64,000 bases of DNA, taken from Liolophura sinensis (lineage: Eukaryota; Mollusca; Polyplacophora; Chitonida; Chitonidae). The notes under the pieces are model-generated. The model ran no database searches. It saw only the letters and a list, made by a program, of their open reading frames with translations, and was not told where the DNA came from. The DNA lies in the NCBI RefSeq assembly GCF_032854445.1, contig NC_088302.1:52980046-53044045 (forward strand), written 5' to 3'. A program made the translations under genes and the position numbers. Every line of letters starts with the position of its first letter. Positions within the stretch are counted from its first letter, which is position 1. Shown here one piece after another: positions 37,856-50,500 of the stretch.

Positions 37856-40800
37856 AAAAGCTGTCTAATTAAGTACAGCTCTCATTATATAGAACACCCC
37901 TCCACAGCCACCTAGCAAAGTCGTTTCAGACCTCATTCTGTAGGATCTAAACGGTCATGTGATGAATTATCATAATGTATTACCGTAATTACAAGTCTGT
38001 ATAAACTGACCGCTTCCTATTTCACATGAGCATGTAACGCAAAACAAGATGATCACACGTGGACATAGACTGGGCAGCAGGTGTCTATAGTGTGTCGGAA
38101 ATCATATCCTTCCGCCTTAGGTCTTCTGCGATGATTCTCGTACACACCGTGTGCTTTACTATCCCACGCTTTGGCATACTGCTAGCGATATTTTTTAGGT
38201 TTCTATGCGCCTGTCCGTCTGTCCATCCGTCTAATTTCGATAAAATTATGTGTGCCGATTGATTTTGTCGCACCTAATATGAAGCTCGAATACCACCACA
38301 TGATAACCCTCGCATAACTTTGCCATATTTAACGTGAGATTAAAATTCTCTGAGTAAGTTAGTTATTGTATTCAACATTTAACAGTTGCATGATGTATTT
38401 GTTGATGAGAGTTGCATGCTCTTGTATACTTTCCTTTTTTCTTATACATTACACGTTTACAACAGATATCGGAAATTATATACCTTACAAATAGGTCGAG
38501 GAAAACCAATGGAGCTATATAGATGTGCATATTCACATCTTAGAATATGTACATATGGTCTCAAGTTAGCTGGAACTTAATGAATCAAGCAAGTGTTGTA
38601 GCCTGTTTATAACAATTACCTTAAACGACCAAAAAGCATTATGCGAGGCGTATCGTTGGTTTCAGCTACTCTGGCTTTACAATTTTATGAAATGCGCATT
38701 TATGATATTATGAGAAACAGATGCTGACATAATATGGAAGTTAATGTGCTTCGCTATCGGATGATGACTCAAACGACCATGTCAACCCTCCCTGCGCCTC
38801 CATTAACACCGATATATATATCACCCTGCTTAGAAACGGTGTCTGCCCATTGTACAAAAAACTGTCATTAACAGAGAAGGCTCGATCCATAAGATTTTAT
38901 CTTATTGTTAGCTAATTACTCGACAAATGATAAATAATTGAACCTATACCTGTAATTCACGTAAAGAACATATAGCAATTCACATGTAGGCTGCGTACCT
39001 AAAACTGAATAAAAATTCAGATTTATGAGATTTTGTTGAAGCTCTGATTTTTTTTTGTTGCGTGTGATGATGTATTAAATGTGAATTTCAGTTGACACAG
39101 AGGAAGTTTACCAGCCTTTGTATCGCTTCATGTAGGAAATGGAGCAATACACACAACGATAAAGTGATAATGCCGCCCACAATTGTTTATGCTTGTATTA
39201 CACTGATATAACCCGGCGGAAAATGTATGTTTATTGCACACAATGTTGAAATATAAACTTATACTGCTTGCCTGTATACTTCTTTGATTACATAGGTCAT
39301 GACCTTTACCTTTTAATTTGTCCTATTCGTAAGTCTGCTGGCAGGAGTTTGTTACATGTGTGTGACTTCAGCGTCCTGTTATTCACGCATGCATGCTCTA
39401 ACAAGGACGAACAGACTGGACTGTAACGGTAACGAGTTCCAACCTATAGTTATCGATATGACAGAGTTCAGTCTTAACTCTATCGGATTATATTGTACGC
39501 GTTATGATTATTACACCGCCATCAATGAGGCTATGCTTTTACAGGCACTCAGCTGTCTGTCACTCTGCGAGAAACTATACGAAAAAGTTCTGGACGGCTT
39601 GGAATAAAATTTTGTTGGTAGATTTTCCATTTTATTCAGATTGGGAAATAGGAATTTTGTAAACGAGTCTTCTTTACCTTACATATACATTTACCTTTGG
39701 GAATGGGTTGTGCTGTTCCACATTCAACATTTTACCATGGGATTTCGTCTCGTGGCAGCCAGCAAATCGTCAATCACTGGTATGCTATGTTTGGATCGAT
39801 GTGTGCGGTATCTTGGAAAGAAACTTCTTACTGATTATAACTGGGCGTCCTGTACAGATATCTCCTTCATAGGCTCGCAATGAAAAAGGAACATACTAGT
39901 GTGTGCACATTCATGCTCACAAAGAGCACGATCTAGGCACATTTCCACACACAAAAGGCCTATTTCCACCCGCAAAATAAGATAAATCACATTTGCCAAC
40001 ACATATACATATTTGTTCTATCAGGATATACTTTGCAGTGAAAGAGTATGATATATTTACTCGGGTCAGAACGCAGGACATACAGAAGCAAATTTCCCTA
40101 CACAACGATCAAGGTACATGAACATTTGGAATTGTAAATGGATATAAACTCACATTCAAACGTAACCAGGGTGTGATATTCACCCAGCTGTTACACACCC
40201 ATTATGGGCAAGTAAATAACATATCAATTACGTCCGTAACTCGTTTGTTTAAATTAGAAATGCTAACCAACACCATATTAAAAATTGGCATTTTATTAAA
40301 CTGGATTTCTGTGTACGCCAATATTAGCTGTTTAAATAGTACGTACATCAAACTATTATTATACTTTAATATTCTCAGCAGTATCTGGCACAACCTTAGG
40401 TGCAAGTTTGCCAAGGTCATTTTGGGTTTAGGAGTGAGTGAGCCTGTTTAATAAGATACATATTCCGGGAGTGTGTGTGATAACAAGCATTTGTGCTCTT
40501 AACAAGAAGGGAGCTAATCCTGCACAGTACCACTGGCCATGCTATGGTGTTTACATCAAGTAGGCTCCGGGCAGGCGCGTAAGTCACGCATGCTTGATTA
40601 CGGCCCCAAACACTTTAAAAAATAAATTCTTATTTTAAAAATAAATTGTCGCTTGAAAAAATAAATTCTTCCCGTGACTTGTGCACATGTTTTAGCATTC
40701 ACTGTTATACTAACTCCTGAGCCTTTTCTGAGTTCAAACACGTGCAAGAATTTGTAATACACACAGGCATTTTTGTTGTTTTTCAAATCAAATCCCTGTC

Positions 40801-41259
40801 CCTCGTCTCCAGTATTCTACGTTCAACATTGAATGCATTTATAGTGTCTTTCAATTCAAATACACTTAGTAAGTTTGGTGCATAAAGCGTGGCAGCTGTC
40901 AGTTTGCCAGATGCACCGATGTGTGTCGAGCCGTGTACGTCACGAGTCATGTGTAATGTGGATAGTGGACCTACAAAAGCTCCTGTATACATGTGTACTG
41001 TGTACAGGTAGATATACTTAGCCGTGGGCCAGGTTCAAGATTCACACCTGCCGTATGATTGTAGTATGACTGGACTACTTTCCGCGGAATTTCTGGTGAA
41101 ACACGCCTTTTGCTAGATGTTATATGTCATACATGTGTGCAGGATGTAACCCTGTGGCGTACTCTCTGAAACTTCTCACAGTTGTATGACAGATCCACCT
41201 TCAGTACTGTGTGTACTCTAACCTACAGTATATACTCAATTTACGGACAACGTGCATGA
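37856..41259. other. Non-coding stretch upstream of ANKDD1
   Basis: No exon or promoter motif could be supported. The frame of ANKDD1 exon 1 is open back to 41260, just after a stop. Confidence 0.4.
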
Positions 41260-41319
41260 CAGTACGTTTGTGACAATCCCTCTGCTGAGCTAAAACCCCG
41301 AGGGGTCAGGGTTAGAGAC

Positions 41320-41503
41320 ATGATCGGCACAAGGGTGACAGTCGTCGATCTCTGGGGGGAGAACGGAATGGATGAGGTCGGTAAAGATGGCAAGCCTAAG
41401 ACTAAACGTCATTTCGAACCTCGTTTTCAGGTTGATGACGACATGAAGAAAAAGCTGAGAGATGACGACTGTGGCCTGTCAACTATACTGCAGCCCTCAG
41501 AGA
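41320..41503 (+). CDS. ANKDD1A: ANKDD1 exon 1 (candidate start exon)
   Basis: 61 codons plus one base (phase 1), begins MIGTRVTVVDLWGENG, rich in K/D. The donor GTAAGT is at 41504. It fits exon 2, which starts with two bases. The frame is open upstream to 41260, so this could be an internal exon with an acceptor at 41262 or 41289. Its last ~30 bases are also the first half of the minisatellite unit that follows. Confidence 0.6.
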
Positions 41504-44500
41504 GTAAGTTACTGCTTTCTTCTCTATGCATACACCGCACGGTCATACAACCGTACTTTCGCCCTCATAAAGTAAGTTACTGCTTCCCTCTATACATACA
41601 CCGCATGGCTGTCAACTATACTGTCGTCCTCAGAGAGTAAGTTACAGCTTCCCTCTATACATACACCGCATGGCTGTCAACTATACGGTCGCCCTCATAA
41701 AGTAAGTTACTGCTTCCTTCTCTATGCATCCGCCGGGTGGTTGTCAACCATACTGTCGTCCTCAGAGAGTAAGTTACTGCTTCCCTCTATACATACACCG
41801 CATGGCCTGACAACTACACCGTCGCCCTCATAAAGTAAGTTACAGCTTCCCTCTATATATACACTGCGTGGCCTGTCAACCATACTGTATCCTTCATTGA
41901 GTAACTTACGACTTTCCTCTATACATACACCGCATGGCCTGACAACTACACCGTCGCCCTCATAAAGTAAGTTACAGCTTCCCTCTATATATACACTGCG
42001 TGGCCTGTCATCCATACTGTATCCTTCATTGAGTAACTTACGACTTTCCTCTATACATACACCGCATGACCTGTCAACCTTACGGTCGCCCTCATAAAGT
42101 AAGTTACAGCTTCCCTCTATATATACACTGCGTGGCCTGTCATCCATACTGTATCCTTCATTGAGTAACTTACGACTTTCCTCTATACATACACCGCATG
42201 ACCTGTCAACCTTACGGTCGCCCTCATAAAGTAAGTTACAGCTTCCCTCTATATATACACTGCGTGGCCTGTCAACCATACTGTATCCTTCATTGAGTAA
42301 CTTACGACTTTCCTCTATACATACACCGCATGACCTGTCAACCTTACGGTCGCCCTCATAAAGTAAGTTACAGCTTCCCTCTATATATACACTGCTTGGC
42401 CTGTCAACCATACTGTATCCTTCATTGAGTAAGTTACGGCTTTCCTCTGTACATATACCGCATGACCTGTCAACCTTACGATCGCCCTCATAAAGTAAGT
42501 TACAGCTTCCTTCTATATATACACCTGTCAACCTTACGGTCGCCCTCAAAAAGTAATTTACGACTTTCCTCTATACATACACCGCATGACCTGTCAACCT
42601 TACAATCGCCCTCATAAATTAACTTACGGCTTCCCTCTATATATACACTGCGTGGCCTGTCAACCATACTGTATCCTTCATTGAGTAAGTACTGCTTCCC
42701 TCTATACCTACACCGCATGGCTTGTCAGCCGTACTGCAGCTTTCATTGAGTAAGTTACTACTTCCCTCTATACCTACACCGCATGGCCTGCCAGCGGTAC
42801 TGCAGCCTTCATTGAGTAAGTTACTACTTCCCTCTATACCTACACCGCATGGCCTGCCAGCCGTTCTGTAGCCTTCATTGAGTAAGTTACTACTTCCCTC
42901 TATATGTACACCGTATGGCCAATTAACCGAATTTTAGTTTTTTGTAGATAAAATAAAAAAACGCACAATTTTTTGTTTCGGTTTTGTCGCTGTTAATAAA
43001 ATCACTGAAGTTTCTATGCAAAACATTGCCTAATTGTACAAGAATATTAAACAAAAGAAAATCCTTTTTCTTTAACCCCGTGCAACAGTAATAAAACCCG
43101 GTGACTTTTCAAATGAATACCATGCGATAATGTGCATTACCCATATTGTTCATGGTCAAACACTGCGAATGATGAATGGCCTTCTTTGCCTTCAGCGTTC
43201 GTTAGGATGGATTCGATATGTACAGCTACATTAAGTTACGTACACACTGACACGGTTAACTGGTCATTCCGCGCAACACGCACCTGTCGGTTGTGATGAC
43301 AACAGTTACATGTGTATGTCATAGCTGGCACTGTTACATGCCACATTTGTCGTCCGTCAGATATAAATGAATGTAAACAACTCCAAATGGTCTCGCGGAT
43401 ACAGATCCATGCAATTTATACTCGGTTAAGTAAGATAATAACTCATTAGACAAAGTTGTTCATGTCAAAGAGCTATTTCAGACAGGCACTCCGGGCATGG
43501 CAGCACATATCTCCATCTGGTGATTGATATATAATATACACAGCTTAACAAAAACAAATGGAAGATTTAGAGTGTGTTGAACCAGCGACCATTATACACA
43601 TCAGTTTACAAAATCAGGTGTTAATAACAAAAGAGTAGGGAGCTTGGAGTGACTTGTCTTAGGCGCGCTTGGTTCCACATTGCCACTTGTTTTCGCTCCT
43701 ATCAGATAAACAAAATGGTCTTTGCATCCCCCACAGCGAATGCGCCTCCCGTGACTTCCACCATTAGCAATTTTAATACAGAAATCCGCGGCATTGCCAA
43801 GGTCATTGCAGTCGTCAAGCAGGAAGATATGTCAGACAAAACTGTCTCATTGTTTCTGTTCATACATGTACATGTATGTGCTTCGTAAGTATACGTCCCA
43901 CAGTTTCTGTTCATACATGTACATGTATGTGCTTTTTAAGTATACGTCCCATTTTAACCCAGTTGTGCACAATATGATTTTGTAAAAAGAGAAGAAAAAA
44001 TACATTTATTTAATGTATGTTTACGGACGAATGTTCATTATAAAAAGACCTTTAGTCACGATGAACCCTAACGTGTGTCACACGCTGTGCAGCACAAAGA
44101 CAGAGTACGGGGGCATGCGCTGTCGTCGAGCATGAATTTGAACTCATGAGCTTTTTATCAAAATGACACTATGGATTGGCGTTTAGTCGGGCAAAACTTG
44201 ATGCTGTCTCACGTAACCTAGCGTCCAACGGATATTCCTGTAATAGAAGTTGAAGGCCTCTCTGTGGCCTATACATGGGCGTTTTTTTCTAATTGTTTCA
44301 CGTGCGGAAGCCAATAAACCAGTCAGAATTTTCGGATGTCATCGCTTTGAACATCTTTGGTGCATTTGAAACTTTTAAACATTTGGGCTGTTCGTTGCTG
44401 ATGATGGCTAACCATGCTAGAATTAAATGTTCAAGAACTTCTGTTGAGCAACGTTTATTAGAGAAACTAGCAACAGGTATGAAAAACTAACTACTATATT

Positions 44501-47500
44501 CCGCTTGCAATAAACAACCTGTCCTCGTGTAGACAATAAAAATAACCCAGAAGGGGTAAACGTTACATATCTTTACTAAAATAGCCAAACCAAACATTTA
44601 AAGCATTGTACTAGGCCTACGTGGAAATTCTAGCATATATATATATACAGGTCTACGATAATGTGTGAACATGTTATATAAGGTTGAGTGCCCAGGTTCT
44701 GGCGCCTGTAGCTAGGAGAGTGTGTCACTTATACAACTAAGCGCAAAAAGTGGGTTCACGTAGTGCATCTAGTTCTTGTCCAGCAATTCTTCACGGTTCA
44801 CGGGTTCGTGGACACGCCGTACTGGGTTTGTAAACGAACTTTTTGGTTTGTTGAGAATGAGAATAGTTACGTGCTTCCCTGTATATGTGAGTGAACGTTC
44901 TCCACTGGTAATGAGTACATAGTAAGCGTCAGGTACAGACGCACTCTTACTGATATTTCTCAACAGAAGTGCATTTTGTATGTTGGCGATCGTGTTAGAT
45001 TGACTTTCTAAAAGCCAAACCTTAGTTCTACTGACGAAGAACGAGTAAAAATAAGGATTTTACAGCAAACTAAAAGAAACCAGGGTGTATAATGTAGCAG
45101 CGTTTTACAGAAATTTTTTTTCAACAAACATTTAACTCACATAACTTCTTTCCACTATCTGCAGCCAGCAAAATAATCGGGACACTAAACGTCCCAGAAA
45201 GACATAAGCTAGTAACATTCCCATGCCATGTTAATTATGTCTTGGTGACATCAGGATCCGCCTTAAGTTCTCCCCCTCCCTAAAGCCTCACCCCACGTCT
45301 TCCTCATATGACATGTGTGCAACAGACAGATTTATAAGGACACATTGACAGGGTAAGTTGGGACATAATGGAAGAGGAGGGCAAGGTGGAAGAAGGGGCG
45401 CACCGTAACCCCTGTGTGAGGACAATGACCTCCAAACCGCCGTTTATCAAATTTAGTTTTAACGGTATGCCCAGAACTCATGAAGCTCCCATGGGAGTGA
45501 TATCTGTTATACTGATTTGTTAGGAACACAGCTTGAATCTCCAAAATGCCTGAATACAGGGAAGATATTCCATGGAAGAGTGTACTAGGTATGAATGTGT
45601 ACATATTTGCTTGGTTTAGCTGTTAATTTAGAGTCTGTTACAAGAGCCATAATGTGGATGACCTTTTAGCAGTGTTGTGAACAGCCAGCAGGTGTTAGTA
45701 GAAATGACGTCTCTGACTGATTATAGTTTATTTCTGTATCGCAAATACCTGGACGCGGCGGCACCCTGATACACCCTCCCTCTTGTCATGCATGATAACT
45801 GATTCCTGTGTCCATTTATATTACACAGTGACAGAAAGTGAGGCAGCTCTTCACGAAGCCGCCAAGAACAACGACGTGGTGAAAATAAAGAAGCTGTTGA
45901 TACAAAAGGTTCCGGAGAGGGTGGATGTGAACTGCAGAAATAACGTAAGTAGAGTTCAAAAGGTGTTATCGATTGTATATTTATAACACAAAATGAAGCC
46001 TTATAGGCTTGCCAAGCTTCACCGTGTCATACGCTAAATCTCTAGTCTTGTTTTGTTTCTTTTTAACTGCAAAACATCTTACTTACATGATCATATATTA
46101 AAACGTAGTGATCCCTTACTTTGTTACGGTATTGAGACGGCAAATAACTAGATGTCGAATCCTGAAGACGACAGCCTTGGCTGTGTCAGACTGGAACACT
46201 GTACACGACAACCTTCACAGTGCCTGGTTAGAACACTGTAGACTACTGGAACACTGTACACGACAACCTTCACAGTGCCTGGTTAGAACACTGTACACGA
46301 CAACCTTCACAGTGCCTGGTTGGAACACTGTAGACTACTGATTCTCCACCTGTCGGTTCACAGTTTGACAGGACAGCTGTGCACTGGGCGGCGGCCATGG
46401 GGCACTGCGAGGCTATTGAAGCACTGGTCACCCTGGGGGCGGACATCGACGCCAGGGATAAGGTCAGTTTATTAATAAAATGCTACAATACCACCTTGGT
46501 TTGCCTTTTGTAAGGGTACTATAGGCCTTAAACAAAATCAAAGAAAGAAACACAAAGACGCTTGAATAAGTTCAATACATATATTTGGACAAAACAGACC
46601 AATAGTACAACTGATGATAATCTACAAAACAATACAAATAATTACAAAAGTATATAGTCTCTTACTGATGACAGCGTCCAAAAAACATAATGACTAAAAA
46701 CATTAGCAAGTGGCTAAACACAAGCTCATGTACTACGTACAGAAAATGGAGTACAAATGACGAATGTTGAATGACTCGAATGCCGATATCCCCAAACCCG
46801 GTAAAATCCTACACAGTGGATGACAGTAAATAGACTTGATTAAATGACTGCGAGCTTCAAAACTCCGTCGTTCATATTTATAGACTAACGTAAAGAAAAT
46901 TCTGGATGGTTTGATCGTAAACATGTTTACAACACCGATACATATTTCCAGAATGCGATGCTTTCAAACATTGTATGTGAGGAAAAGCTGGATTAGTTGA
47001 CGCATCTGCACCCTCCAGTGACAGCTAAGGGCAAAGTGATACGGAAGTAGTCAAGTCGACCTGCGCAGAAACAGAGGCAGCGTTTGGTGGCCTCACTCAA
47101 TTCTGCTAGAGAATAAAAATATGCATAATTAAATCATATAGTGCCGATAAAAAGTATGCACTTGCTTATGCACAAATTAAAGGGAAAATATATCGAAACC
47201 GTGTAAAATGTTTGCGATTTAAAGTGATTATAAATATGTACTTTTGGAATTACATATATGTCTAATGTATGTATGTATGTACGCTTGGGATTTTACGACG
47301 TACTTTTCAGTTATTAGATGCTTGTACATATACTGTGTCTTTCTGTAACAGGCCAATTTGCAGGCCGCCAATGTGCTGCCGCCACTGAGGTATTATGCTG
47401 AAGACACCAGACATGACACCCAACCCTGTCACATTATACGGACTTCGATACGGGGACTAACCATTAAGCCACCGAAATGGTCATATATATGTTTGATGTG

Positions 47501-50500
47501 TGTGAGTCTGTCCTATGTGAGACATAGGCAAGATAACACATGATAATCATGGTGTACATATATGTTTTTGTCTTCGACAGTACGGAATGTGGCCTGTGTT
47601 GTGGACTGCCTGGTTTGGTCATCTCCAGGCTCTGAAAACTTTTGTCAATATGGGTGCCAAAATATCCGTGAGTAACAAGGTGAGCTCTCTGTTCTGGGTT
47701 CTGGGAAGTTAACGTCCTATAACAGATTTTCAGGCCTACGTTTGCAAAGACTAGGACTACAGTCATACTATCATGTCTAGAACTGCCCGAAAGGAAATTG
47801 TCGTTTTTCCTTTCCTTTCCATCATCTTCATTCTGCTTATAACCTATCTTCGTGGACTCGCTGGCTTTGTTGTAAAACAAGGCTAAATCTGGCCGTCACC
47901 AAGATGTGTCCACCCATGAAACAATAAGAACAACAGTAATATTACCAGCCGATAATACTTTTGTCACGAACGATATCTTTATTTTCATTTCAAGCAAGGA
48001 ATGGACATTCTGCATTGTGCTGCTCAAAACAACCATGTTGTCATCCTGAACTTTGTCTTCGAATCACTCGAAGGGATAAAGAAGAATAATGTGGATAAGG
48101 TAAGGAGCGCTTAATTGTATCAACCGAGGTCACCTTGTAAGGGACGTTTTATTGTATCAACCGAGGTCGCCTTGTAAGGGACGCTTAATTGTATCAACCG
48201 AGGTCGCCTTGTAAGGGACGCTTAATTGTATCAACGGAGGTTACCTTGTAAGGGACACTCAATTGTGTCAACCCCGGTCACCTTGTAAGGGACACTCTTT
48301 CGTATCAGCCCAGGTCATCTTGTAAGGGACACTCAATGTATCAACCCAGGTCACCTTGTAAGGGAAACATAATTGTATCAATCTAGATCACCTTGTAAGG
48401 GACACTCAATTGTGTCAACCCAGGTCACCTTGTAAGGGACACTCAATTGTGTCAACCCAGGTCACCTTGTAAGGGAAACTTAATTGTGTCAACCGAGGTT
48501 ACCTTGTAAGAGACACTCAACTGTGTCAACCCAGGTCACCTTGTAAGGGACACTCAATTGTGTCAACCCAGGTCACCTTGTGTGGGAAACTTAATTGTAT
48601 CAACCGAGGTTACCTTGTAAGGGACACTCAATTGTATCAACTGAGGTTACCTTGTAAGGGACACTCAATTGTATCAACCGAGTTCACCTTGTTAGGGACA
48701 CTCAATTGTATCAACCCAGGCCACCTTGTAAGGGACACTCAATTGTGTCAACCCTGGTCACCTTGTAAGGGACACTCAATTGTGTCAACCCTGGTCACCT
48801 TGTAAGGGACACTCAATTGTGTCAACCCAGGTCACCTTGTAAGGGACACTCAATTGTATCAACAGATGTCACCTTGTAAGGGACACTTAATTGTATCAAC
48901 CCAGGTCATCTTGTAAGGGACACTGAATTATATCAACCCAGGTCACCTTGTAAGGGAAACTTAATTGTATCAACCCAGGTCACCTTGTAAGGGACACTCA
49001 ATTGTGTCAACTGAGGTCACCTTGTAAGGGAAACTTAATTGTATCAGCCCAGGTCATCTTGTAAGGGACACTTAATTGTATCAGCCCAGGTCACCTTGTA
49101 AGGGACACTGAATTGTATCAACCGATGTCACCTTGTAAGGGACACTGAATTGTATCAACCCAGGTCACCTTGTAAGGGACACTGAATTGTATCAACTGAG
49201 GTCACCTTGTAAGGGAAACTTAATTGTATCAACCCAGGTCACCTTGTAAGGGACGCTTAATTGTATCAACTCAGGTCGCTTTGCACGGGACGCTTAATTG
49301 TATCAACCTAGATCACCTTGTAAGGGACACTCAATTGTGTCAACTGAGGTCACCTTGTAAGGGAAACTTAATTGTATCAGCCCACGTCATCTTGTAAGGG
49401 ACACTTAATTGTATCAACCCAAGTCACCTTGTAAGGGAAACTTAATTGTATCAACCGATGTCACCTTGTAAGGGACACTGAATTGTATCAACCCAGGTCA
49501 TCTTGTAAGGGACACTGAATTGTATCAACCGATGTCACCTTGTAAGGGACGCTTAATTGTATCAACCCAGGTCACCTTGTCATCTTGTAAGGGACACTCA
49601 ATCGTATCAACCAAGGTCATCATAACAGGGTAATGTAACCAGTGCAAACAAGATGTAACTAAGGTGGAATAAGATTGACAAACGCTGTCCACCAGTTGTT
49701 CAGCATGGGGTTATAAACAAGCGCGTACACTGCATCCTGAGTCATAAATGTTTAATGATCCATGTCAGAGATAACTTATCGTGCGGAAGGCAAACCAAAA
49801 AGGTACAAATGGTTATGTTTTACACAGCTGTCAATCCAAACCAGATGCCAACCTCATTTATTGATCAAACTAAAGCGAAAAACGATAAAGTGAACAGCAT
49901 GAATAACCTTGCCACAACGATGAAGCAAGTTGAATAACAAAAGCGCGGCACATAAGGAGACTTTGAGCACAGTAGTAACAAGTAGGTTGATGATCTATAA
50001 ACTTGGTTGATTAGAGAGCTTAAAGCTCAGGTGGTTGACATTTTACTCAATTCTGAATGTAGAAAACAATGCTTTCATCGCAGCGTGAAGTATTTTGTGG
50101 AGAACAGATGTTTGCGTCAGAGATGAATGCTCCCGATATTCAAATTTAAGACTGATCATAACTCCGCAGGCTTTCAGTGCCGTGTTTATAGGCTGGTCCT
50201 CTTTCATGTAGTCATGAACCAATATACAACAGAAACATCGACGCGTCTATACTTGTGAAGGTGGCCGCAAAACAAATGAGGAGTTAACATTTTAGACCCA
50301 AGCACTCGGGAGGTTTGTCTTGATGTTTGTGGCGAGGTTTGTCAAATAAACTAATAGTCAAAAATGACCAAAGCGTCGAGTAAAGCCTTCAAGAGGTTAT
50401 AGAGGAGATTTTGGTAAAAATGCGAGTTCGCTGGTGGCCAAATTTTCTTTATTTTCGACGAATAGATTAAATCATTGCCTTTCAGTAAATATCAGACTTG

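Noticed and set aside
41722-42718. Long minus-strand open frames (up to 275 codons) with a 22-residue repeating peptide
   Set aside because: They are the antisense of the 66-bp minisatellite; the period is divisible by 3, so a stop-free frame persists. No promoter, domain or splice context.
44769-44963. Minus-strand frame of 64 codons with protein-like composition
   Set aside because: No family recognised and no convincing splice or promoter context; it lies in ANKDD1 intron 1.
47343-47540. Possible extra ANKDD1 exon after CTGTAACAG (frame with QAANVLPPLRYYAED)
   Set aside because: The sequence matches parts of a dispersed SINE-B-like repeat, and adding it would break the exon-per-repeat pattern between exons 3 and 4.
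48100-49618. Possible CRISPR-like array (37-bp regular repeat)
   Set aside because: There are no unique spacers; the full unit repeats with point changes, and it sits in a eukaryotic intron. It is a minisatellite.
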